This document shows positions 7,532-15,400 of a DNA stretch of 64,000 nucleotides, piece after piece. Source of the DNA: UMGS1387 sp045539625 (lineage in GTDB: Bacteria > Bacillota > Clostridia > Oscillospirales > CAG-382); assembly GCA_045539625.1 (NCBI GenBank), contig JAZQFS010000042.1, positions 1 to 64,000 of the forward strand, in the 5' to 3' direction. The position numbers and the translations under genes are program-made. The notes under the pieces are model-generated. The model had not been told where the DNA came from and did no database searches. It saw only the letters and a program-made list of their open reading frames with translations. Every line of letters starts with the position of its first letter. The stretch's first letter is position 1.

Positions 7532-9031
7532 TTATACGTTTTCTCCGCAGATTTCAAGAATGTCTGTTACGAACTTCTTGCTGTTTTTATCAAGTCCGTT
7601 ATAGCCGCCGTCTCTCAGTGCCTTTGCCACATCAACAACGCTTCTTGCCATAGGATCGCCGTATACTGTCTGTCCGTCATACTTTACATAAGGTCTTACC
7701 ACGATAACCTCTTCATAGTTTTTCTTTGAAGGATTAATACCGTAGACAATTGCCGTAAAGTATGTATTCTTATCATCTGTTCCGAATACACGGTTTACGT
7801 TTGCTTCAAGCTTTTCGTCATAGCCGTAGTTTACGCCTGTGAGGTAGAATACATCGTTCTGCTCAAAGGTGAGGTAGTCATCAGCCTTACCGTTAAGGCG
7901 TGCACGTGTTGTTACGATATAGCCGTATTCGGTAGTTTTGCTGTCTGCCTTGATTTCGTTCTTTACGCTTGACTTAAAGCGGATACCCATAGGATCGTTT
8001 ACTCTGATGGAGTTTTCGTTATAGGATACAGGCTTTATCTTATCTGACCATACTGCGTAAAGAGTCTTGCTCTCATTGATAACGGGGTTACCCTCGATTA
8101 ACTCGCCGCCTGCTGTATATGACCAGCCTTCAAAGCTCAGCGTGCTGTTCTCGGTTGTGCAGGTGATTTCGGAAAGGTCAAGTGTATCGCCCTTAATCAT
8201 CTTGACTGCTTCGGGAACAGTCGCCGCATTGCCTGTGGAGTCTTTAAAGGTTACGGTAACGGGTGCTTTGTAGTAAAGCTTGATGTTATCGACTACAAAT
8301 GAAGCAGTTTCTCCTATAATCATCATCACATCAAATTCTGTTACCGACTTATAATCAGATACGTAATCCTTATTCCATGCATGGAAATATACCTTACCGT
8401 CAAGCACTGTTACGTAACAACTGAAGTTCTTCTGAACGTCAGGCTCCAAATCCATTGTGTCAAGACCAACGTCCCCTGAGCCGCGAAGTCTTGCACTGGC
8501 TTGTGTCCACGCTCCTGTTGCTGTCTTGTTTGAAACAACATCATAGGTGATGTAGTATCTGCCATCAGGATATTTGGAGCTTGCCTGAATTCCTAATCCG
8601 GGATAGTATCTTTTGCCCGCAACAGCTTCAACTTCATTTTTAGCATATACAGCACCGTCTTTAATCTCGGTTGATGTAAAGCCCGATACAAGCTTTGTTG
8701 TAGCTGCTGCAGGGAAGCCTTCGGGGATATTTACAACACCGTAGCTTGCTACAGGCTGATTAAGAGCCATATCATCGTCAAAGTCAAGGCTGTAAATAAG
8801 TGTGCCGTATTCTGCGTGTTCCTTTGCAACCCATACTGCTGTAAAGGTTGTATCGGAAGTGATTGCAACCTTGCCTGACAGCTTATTGCCGTCTTTATCC
8901 TGCCAGCCTGCAAAGAGCATGGTGTCGGTATTGTCAAGGTTATACTGTGAAAGGTCAAGCTTTGTTCCGCCGTTTACCGTAACACCTTCAAGTGTCTGTG
9001 CTGTATTTGATGTGCAATCAAAGGTTACGTC
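7532..9031 (-). pseudogene. Downstream part of secreted modular protein, cut off by an in-frame TAA
   Basis: The reading frame continues without a break from the TAA at 9032-9034 to 7532 (499 codons), in the same frame as the upstream signal-peptide ORF. It therefore looks like the rest of one 726-residue gene. It encodes a Listeria-Bacteroides (InlB-type) repeat (TMLFAGWQDKDGNKLSGK...), a second carbohydrate-binding-like beta domain, another InlB-type repeat (SFEGWSYTAGGELIEG) and a C-terminal domain starting near SYNENSIRVNDPMGIRFK. The same order is found in the intact paralogue at 17319-19562. No ribosome site precedes the first internal ATG (8920), so separate translation is unlikely. 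The TAA may be a real nonsense mutation or a sequence error. Confidence 0.75.
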
Positions 9032-9712
9032 TTACATGGGAATATAGTAAAGCTTGATACTATCGTAAACAAATGAAGACTTACCCTTTTCACCGATACT
9101 TGTATAAAGGTCAAGCTGTCCGAAGTTTGTGGTATTTACCTTCTGCTTATTACTTAAAAGAGTAAGCTCGTTATTTATAAATGTAAGCTCATTTGTGTAT
9201 GTAACCGTAGCACCTGCCGCTGCGTCCATACCTCCGAGCCAGCTGTTATCCAAGGCAAAGGTAACATCTCTCTTACCGTCGGTACAGTTATTTGTAAAGT
9301 CAACGCTTACACGGTATTTACCTTCAGGGAATGAGCCGTTTGCATAAATTACAATTCTGGGATAGCTTGCACTTGCTCCAACGTAAGCTGCTCCGTCCTT
9401 TATTTCATTATCCGTGAATGAGCTTTTGAGTTTAGCATCGGCAAAGCCTGCTACTTCGGTATTGACATAGCCGTAGCCCGAAACAGGTCTACGTGTTCCG
9501 TCAAGCACTGTTTCAGTTCCGTCAAAGGTGATATTATAGATAAGTGTGCCGTAATCCTCTTCCGCCGCTGTCTGTGCTTCGGGAAGAGCTGTTTGCGAAG
9601 CAGCAGTCAATTCTGCAGTTGTTGCGGCTGTACCCATCTGAACGGGCGAGGCAAATGCCGCTGTGGAAAAAATCATTGCCAGTACAAGAAGTACGCTTAA
9701 AAGTTTTTTCAT
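9032..9712 (-). CDS. Secreted protein N-terminal part with signal peptide (truncated by stop)
   Basis: A 226-residue product with a clear signal peptide (MKKLLSVLLVLAMIFSTAAFA) followed by one beta-rich domain, probably carbohydrate-binding-like, from GTLIYNITFDG to YDSIKLYYIPM. It then stops at a TAA exactly where the paralogue at 17319-19562 continues into its InlB-type repeat. If the stop is real the cell secretes only the first domain. It begins at the ATG after AAAGGAG and follows a 40-codon peptide gene by 30 bp, sharing its promoter at 9918-9946. The function of the protein family is unknown; the neighbouring glycosidase-like and AraC genes suggest glycan binding. Confidence 0.7.
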   Translation of the reverse strand: MKKLLSVLLVLAMIFSTAAFASPVQMGTAATTAELTAASQTALPEAQTAAEEDYGTLIYNITFDGTETVLDGTRRPVSGYGYVNTEVAGFADAKLKSSFTDNEIKDGAAYVGASASYPRIVIYANGSFPEGKYRVSVDFTNNCTDGKRDVTFALDNSWLGGMDAAAGATVTYTNELTFINNELTLLSNKQKVNTTNFGQLDLYTSIGEKGKSSFVYDSIKLYYIPM

Positions 9713-9742
9713 GGTAGTTTTCTCCTTTAAATTATTTTTTGA

Positions 9743-9865
9743 TCATTCTTCGTCCTGTGTTGTGCCGAAAAGAGTACTTACATCAATAAGAGTATCGCTG
9801 TTATTAAGAATATCCTCTTGTGTCAGCACACAGATTTCAAGCCGGGGACTGTGATACTTTTTCAT
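9743..9865 (-). CDS. 40-residue conserved small peptide upstream of secreted protein
   Basis: A short ORF beginning MKKYHSPRLEICVLTQEDIL and ending LIDVSTLFGTTQDEE, followed by TGA. It is too short for routine gene calling, but a clear relative of the same length (40 codons) lies at 19592-19714, also directly upstream of a paralogous secreted protein. Shared residues follow KKYxSPxxE, LTxEDILNxSDxLIDxS and LFGxTQ. It is acidic and has no signal peptide or membrane segment. A GGAG-containing purine stretch precedes the ATG and the promoter at 9918-9946 points into it. Function is unknown; it could act as a small partner or regulator of the downstream secreted product. Confidence 0.7.
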   Translation of the reverse strand: MKKYHSPRLEICVLTQEDILNNSDTLIDVSTLFGTTQDEE

Positions 9866-9917
9866 TTTTCTTACCGTCTCCGCTTATCAAATATGAATAA
9901 AATATCTATACGATTTT

Positions 9918-9946
9918 ATAGTACGACTTCATTAAAATAAATTCAA
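9918..9946 (-). promoter_or_regulatory. Promoter of the small-peptide/secreted-protein operon
   Basis: Minus strand TTGAAT (9946-9941), 17 bp, TACTAT (9923-9918), giving a start about 45 bp before the small-peptide ATG. Confidence 0.65.
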
Positions 9947-9987
9947 GAAAAGAAATATCAAAATATAGAAATATTTTCAATCGGCTA

Positions 9988-10016
9988 TTGAAATTTATTT
10001 TGTTTTATAGTAGTAT
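9988..10016 (+). promoter_or_regulatory. Promoter of the AraC-type gene
   Basis: TTGAAA (9988-9993), 17 bp, TAGTAT (10011-10016), just ahead of AAGGAGG (10025-10031) and the ATG at 10040. It is divergent from the promoter at 9918-9946. Confidence 0.65.
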
Positions 10017-10039
10017 TTTCTATGAAGGAGGCGATTTTT

Positions 10040-11023
10040 ATGAACAGTGTAAAAACAGAAAAGCCCGAAGGCTTTCAGTATTCAAAAGAACACAAAACAG
10101 GCAGTGAGCTTATGCACTACCACAAGCACATCGAAATTATTCACGCCTTTAGCAAAACCCAGCTGAAAATCGAAAACGATCACGGAATATACGATTTAGC
10201 ATCGGGCTCTTATGCCGTAATTATTGACTCGGAAATGCACCGTCTTGAAAATCCCTTTGACGGAGCTTTGGTGGAGAGCATCAGCTTCCCCGTTTCATTT
10301 ATTACACTTTCGGGCGAAAGCTTTGTGAGAAGAAGCTTTATTATCCCGCGTGAAGCCTTAAAAAGCCGAGGAACGGCACAGGCTCTTCTTGACAGTCTTT
10401 TTTTAATGCTTCAGGAGCGCTCGGACATAAACGACACCTGCTCGGGACTTGTAAAAAGCCTTTGCTCTGCCGTTTACACCCTTCTTATCGATATGTACGA
10501 CAACAGGCTTATCCGCTCCTCAAGAAGTACCCAGAGCACCTTTGTTCACGAGGGCAAGCACAAAAACATCAGCTTTGAAACGCTGCAGAAGTTTGACAGT
10601 ATGCTTGACTACGTAAACAACAACTATTGCGACACAGGCATCAATCTTACTGTCCTGTCTGAATATTCAAGAATAAACAAGACCTTTCTGTCTACCCTGT
10701 TCCCCATTATTACGGGCAGCAATTTCACCCGGTATCTTCACAGATTAAGAATTGAGCACGCTATTGAGCTTATGTACGGCTTTAACAAAAACATCTCCGA
10801 AATTGCCTATTCCTGCGGTTTTGAAACAATCCGCTCCTTCAACAACGTATTCAAATCCGTTATGGGTATTACGCCAACAGACTTTATAAGCACCGTCAAG
10901 AAAAAAGGCAATTCGGGCATTAACACCTCCATAGATGCTGTGGGCAGTAAAATTTTTGACCTCAAGTGGTTTACAAGTCACGAGGAAAGCGTACGGCTCT
11001 CATTTGACAAAAGCAACAATTAG
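10040..11023 (+). CDS. AraC family transcriptional regulator (ends at an in-frame TAG)
   Basis: A 327-residue protein. The N-terminal half is a cupin-like sensing domain (MHYHKHIEIIHAF near residue 30). Two helix-turn-helix motifs of AraC type occupy about residues 200-295 (NLTVLSEYSRINKTFLSTLF; ISEIAYSCGFETIRSFNNVF; VMGITPTDFI). The start is the ATG at 10040 because AAGGAGG lies 8 bp upstream; the longer frame from 10022 would place that ribosome site inside the gene. After the DNA-binding domain about 35 more residues start what looks like a carbohydrate-binding-type fold, then a TAG ends the ORF while the frame continues open to 11422. The DNA-binding part should still be functional. It probably controls nearby secreted-protein or GH99-like genes. 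Confidence 0.88.
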   Translation: MNSVKTEKPEGFQYSKEHKTGSELMHYHKHIEIIHAFSKTQLKIENDHGIYDLASGSYAVIIDSEMHRLENPFDGALVESISFPVSFITLSGESFVRRSFIIPREALKSRGTAQALLDSLFLMLQERSDINDTCSGLVKSLCSAVYTLLIDMYDNRLIRSSRSTQSTFVHEGKHKNISFETLQKFDSMLDYVNNNYCDTGINLTVLSEYSRINKTFLSTLFPIITGSNFTRYLHRLRIEHAIELMYGFNKNISEIAYSCGFETIRSFNNVFKSVMGITPTDFISTVKKKGNSGINTSIDAVGSKIFDLKWFTSHEESVRLSFDKSNN

Positions 11024-11422
11024 CTGCTTCTAAACAACGAAAACAGGTATGCCAATCAATGGTGCCACCTGATGCTGAGAATGTTATTCTTCCCCGGCAA
11101 AACCTATTATGTACGTTACAAGTCAAAGCTGCTTTTCAATTCCGTGGGCACTCCCTCGTCAAAAAACACAACCCATATATCCTTCCAGTTCCGTGACAGC
11201 AAAACAAACAATATTTATCACTTTCCCGGAAAAACCGACGACACATACCTTGGCGACGGTTGGTTTGAGCACGAAACATACTACACCGTTCCCGACTACT
11301 ATGCCCCTTCGGTTATTGACTTTTTTTCAATTTTTTCAGAGCCCTTAGAGGATCTTGGCGTAAGCTTTATTGTAAGTGACGTTGTGGTAAGGCTTGCAGA
11401 TATGCAGCAATCTGAAAACTGA
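11024..11422 (+). pseudogene. In-frame continuation of the AraC gene: C-terminal carbohydrate-binding-like domain
   Basis: Directly after the TAG the same frame remains open for about 132 codons. It encodes a beta-rich domain with MLFFPGKTYYVRYKSKLLF, DSKTNNIYHFPGKTD, GDGWFEHETYYTVPDY and a closing FIVSDVVVRLAD strand. This pattern (GKTYYVRY...GDGW..HE...F.I.D) is that of CBM4/9-like modules; the C-terminal end of the SLH protein at 12472-17256 shows the same layout. A translational restart at the ATG at 11072 has no ribosome site. Either the gene was an AraC-CBM fusion broken by one nonsense change, or the base is a sequence error. Confidence 0.65.
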
Positions 11423-11428
11423 TTATAA

Positions 11429-11463
11429 AAACACCTGCCGTCAATTAAGACAAGCAGGTGTTT
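11429..11463. terminator. Bidirectional terminator between convergent AraC genes
   Basis: AAACACCTGC (11429-11438) pairs with GCAGGTGTTT (11454-11463), 10 bp with a 15-nt loop. A-rich and T-rich flanks serve both directions. It overlaps the last codons of the minus-strand AraC gene. Confidence 0.7.
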
Positions 11464-12298
11464 ATCCTTCTGTGCTCTGTTTTCTGTAATGTGAGGGAGT
11501 CTGTCCCGTTTTCCTAAGGAATATATTACTGAAGTAATACTCATCGTAAAAGTTTAGGTTTTCCGCAATTTCTTTTACCTTAAGGCTTGTACCCAGCAAA
11601 AGCTCCTTTGCCGCTTCTATGCGTTTATCGAGATGGTAAGCATAAGGTGTTATTCCGTATTGTTTTTTGAAAATTCGTATAATCTGCGACTGGGACTTTT
11701 CGAGCAGCTTTTCAACCTCATCAAGAGAAAAATCCTCGGTTATACGCATATCAATATAGTCCTTGATTTTCACAGCATCACTTTGGGGGCTGCGTTTTGA
11801 ATTATACTCATACATTTTAAAGAAAATTCTGTTGATTACCTCAAGCATCGTCACCGTGTGATCGGCCGTTGTGTCCTTGGCAAGCTCTATTATCTGCTCA
11901 AGGTCTTTTTTTATGTCAAGTCCGGGAAAATAGTGTGAGCCTGTAAGCTTATATGCCTCACAAAGCTTTTTGCACACAGGTCCTCTTATATTAACCCAAT
12001 ACTTTTTCCAAGGGTTTGAGGTGCTTGACCAGTAATGATGATTTTCTCCAACCTGGAGCATATAGGTATCTCCGCCGTGAGGATTATACCGTTCATTATC
12101 GGCACATATTACACCCTCGCCGCTTTCAACATATTCTATACACATTGTGAGAGAGTGATTTCTCAGAATTCTATAGCTTTCGGACGGAAATGTTATTCCG
12201 CAGGCAGATGTCCAGATAAGAGAGCGGCTCAGCTCCGTCTGTGAAATATAGTATATATCCTCAAAACCGCCTGAATCAGGATGCTTTTTAATTACCAC
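11462..12298 (-). CDS. AraC family transcriptional regulator
   Basis: A 278-residue regulator with an N-terminal cupin ligand-binding domain (residues about 20-140, with GGDTYMLQVGENHHYW). The C-terminal double helix-turn-helix runs from about 180 to 275 (ITEDFSLDEVEKLLEKSQSQ, VKEIAENLNFYDEYYFSNIF, GQTPSHYRK). Length is normal for sugar-sensing AraC proteins. It starts at a GTG preceded by GAAGGTGAAG. It lies between the broken AraC-CBM gene and the SLH/GH99-like protein. Its likely targets are the promoters with the shared 47-bp element at 19764-19810 and 21061-21107, but either AraC protein could be the activator. Confidence 0.9.
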   Translation of the reverse strand: MVIKKHPDSGGFEDIYYISQTELSRSLIWTSACGITFPSESYRILRNHSLTMCIEYVESGEGVICADNERYNPHGGDTYMLQVGENHHYWSSTSNPWKKYWVNIRGPVCKKLCEAYKLTGSHYFPGLDIKKDLEQIIELAKDTTADHTVTMLEVINRIFFKMYEYNSKRSPQSDAVKIKDYIDMRITEDFSLDEVEKLLEKSQSQIIRIFKKQYGITPYAYHLDKRIEAAKELLLGTSLKVKEIAENLNFYDEYYFSNIFLRKTGQTPSHYRKQSTEG

Positions 12299-12331
12299 AC
12301 CTTCACCTTCTTTCTAACACATATTTATATA

Positions 12332-12357
12332 CACCGCCGCAAATTACTGCGGCGGTG
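12332..12357 (-). terminator. Strong hairpin downstream of the SLH/GH99-like gene
   Basis: CACCGCCGC (12332-12340) pairs perfectly with GCGGCGGTG (12349-12357), 8-nt loop. The minus-strand downstream sequence is A/T-rich without a pure T-run, so termination is plausible but not certain. The remainder of 12299-12471 contains no gene that I can see. Confidence 0.55.
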
Positions 12358-12471
12358 CATTTTAGTCAAGCTCAAAGCGGAACATCTTGGCAAAAAACAT
12401 GAAAAATCATGAAAAGGAGAGTTATTAGCCAAGCCGCCGTAAGCTGAGACTCACTTTAATCCCGACACTTA

Positions 12472-15400
12472 TTACTCAACAACCGTTACAACAAAATTAT
12501 CCATCATTGCAATGTAATTGGTAAATGTCGTTTTATCACCCTTGGGGTCAACAAATACGGTAAATTCATCTGTTTCACGTGCAGGACTTGCTTCGCTGAC
12601 GGTAAAGATAAAGGAATGTCTTACCCAGCCGTCGGAGGTGTTCTGTGTCACAACCTCTTTATTAAGAGGATGGTCTACCGAGCCTGTGACAGCACCGTTC
12701 TTCACGTCTGTATATCTGGGATTTACCTTTGCCGTAACGCCAACGCCTGCATTTCCGTCAAGGTCGGAAATAATTCTCAGGTCAAATTCAACCTTATAGG
12801 TTGTGCCTGCCTTGAAGCCTGTTTTTGCTCTGAAGTATGTCCAGGTCTGCTTTTCTGATGCAGGAACAAGCTTATATGCGTGGTTACCGGCTCTCAAATC
12901 ATCCTCAACTATTGTTACGGTTGTTGAGCCTGTTGTAAGATTTGCTCTGCTGTTTACGTCCTCGGCATCGGCGTTTTCAATAAAGAAGGGACCGCCCTCA
13001 AGACCTGCCTTTACAGCCTCTTCACGCTTTTTCTGCATTTCCTGCTCTGCTGCAAGATAATCCTTTGTTTCCTCATTGGGAGTTACTCGGATATAGTCGA
13101 TTTCATAGAAGCCGCCGTAATTGCCGGGATCTATTCTTAAGGTTGTTACGTTTGTCGTCCACTTTTCGTTTTTGTTACAATCAAACCTTACGGTAACAAA
13201 GCCTTCGGCATCAGGTGTAAGAGACTTATAGGATGACCTGAAGGTTTTCTTTTCGTCAAGACCTGTTTCCGCTGTTGTTGCAAAATATACCGCCAAGCCG
13301 TCCGTTCCAAAGTCAACACCTTCCGAATACAAAGGTCTGTAACGTATCTCAATTACGTTGTAAACATCGGTGTTAATAAACACACCCTTATTGACTATCT
13401 GAGGATCATATCCTGTTTTATTATAGCTTACGGGAGTTGCGGTCAAAACATACTTTCCGTCTAAAACAGCACCTGTTGCCGAGCTTGCAGTAAAGCCCTC
13501 GGTATCACCGGGAATGTTAAATTCAAAGCTGTTTTCAACCTTTTCCGTACTGATTACCTCGTCTTCTCTTACAGTTACCTTAAGCTCGTACTCGTTTTCT
13601 TCAAGCTTATAGCCGAAGGTCTCGCAAAGCAGCTTAAAGGGTACTGTCACAATTCCGTCAACCTTATATATGGGCTTTGCAACCGTTACGGTCTTTCCGT
13701 CAACAATTACCTTATCGCTGCCCACCTCAAGGTGCATTTTGCTTCCGTTATTGCCGAAAACATCAAGCGTTCCGTTTACTCTGTTATACTCGTAGTAAAG
13801 GTTAAGTCCCGAATAAAAGCCAAGCTTGGGTTCTGCTGCAATTAAGTATTCATTATCCAGCTTTTCAATAAAGTTTTTGCCAATCGGGAATTCCGTGCCG
13901 TCTACGTTAAGGGTATATGAGCCGATTTCCTTATCTGTCAAGAATTCAAAGCACTTAATATAGAATTTACAAGCATACTGTGCAGGATCAAAGCGAACGC
14001 CTGTAATATCGCCCTTCCAGAATGTATTTTTGGTAAGATCAATGTAATAATCATGATATTCGCCGTCAGCAATTACATTGGAAAAAATTCCCTTATCGGC
14101 TGACCACGTTTCATTTGCTCTGTTTACGAAGTAAAGCTGAACCTGAGTAGGCTGTGTTGCTTCAAGCTTGATGGAAAGGTGAAGCTTTGTTGCTTCATCG
14201 GCATTAAACAGAGCCACTCCTGTATTTACCGTTTTGATATTGCCGTCTGTGCCTGTGGTTTCACCTACAAGTGCCTTTTCCTGTTCATCAAAATAGATGT
14301 CTTTGCATTGGTTCATCTTACTCCAAGACAAGACGTCCTTCTGATTTTCAAAATTCCATATTTTAACAGGCTGATACTCAATGTCGGAACCTGCATCCTG
14401 CATAAATCTTTCACGCTTCATGGGAACGCTCTTTGCAGGATACAAATAGCCAAGTCTTGCCTTCTGGTTATCTGTAGGCTCAACGTCAAAGTGTGCTTTA
14501 TCGTCCTTACCTGCAACAGAGGAGAATACTGCACGGTTACAGTCAACATAGCCGAACTTATTGAGGTTTGAAGGCATAATATAATGTCCTTCGCCGTATT
14601 CGTTCCAGGTTGTATGGAACACCATCTTGCTTATCCAGCTATTCTCTGCCCTTTCGGCAATGAGAGGAATATAAGTATCCTTTGACCACTCCATAACCTC
14701 TCTGTGTGCTTCAACCGTTGCAAGAGGAGCTCTTTCCTCTGTCCAGCCTATATCATTGAAGCCAACGCCGATTGCGGGAACAAGCGGTACACCGTTCATA
14801 TTATACGCCTTCATCATAGCATCCTTCTGATACTGTGCGTCGTACGCAAATTCTCCGAAGGTATAGCTGAGAAGTCCTTCAAAGCTAAGCTCCTTTGCCT
14901 TGTTCATCATTTCTTCGGTATAGCCGTTAAAGGTAGGACAGCCAAAAAGCACAACGCCGTCATAGCCAAGGCGCTTTATATCCTCGTTCATAAAGGCTAC
15001 AGCTTGCTTTGCACTCTCCATACCGCCCATATTTTTAACGAAGATATCCAGACTGTAAATGGTAATGGGTGCTCTGTTTTCAATTCTCAGGTATCTTGAA
15101 TCGTTAAAGTACCATTCGCACCAATAGGGCCAAACGTAGTTATAGAAAAAGTCGGGATTGCTGTAAGTACAGCTCTGGTTTTCCCACATAATCATCATAT
15201 CCATCATATCGGAATACTTTGCGTTCATAAAGCCGTTTGTGATAGCATCCGAAAGGCGGGTATCCTTAATAGGCTCACTGCCAAGTGCACCCAAATACCA
15301 GCAGTAATGCTGGAAGTCATAGCCGTGTTCAACAAAGAACTTGATTTCCCAGTCGGCAACTTCAGGCAGACCTTCATCATAGTAGCCGAGAACAGGGGTG

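Noticed and set aside
9032..11023. Possible alternative genetic code or stop-codon recoding, because two genes contain in-frame TAA and TAG
   Set aside because: TAA, TAG and TGA all end other intact genes normally in the window (for example TAG ends the aldolase gene at 151 and the PduL gene), and no recoding signal is visible; two point mutations or sequence errors are simpler.
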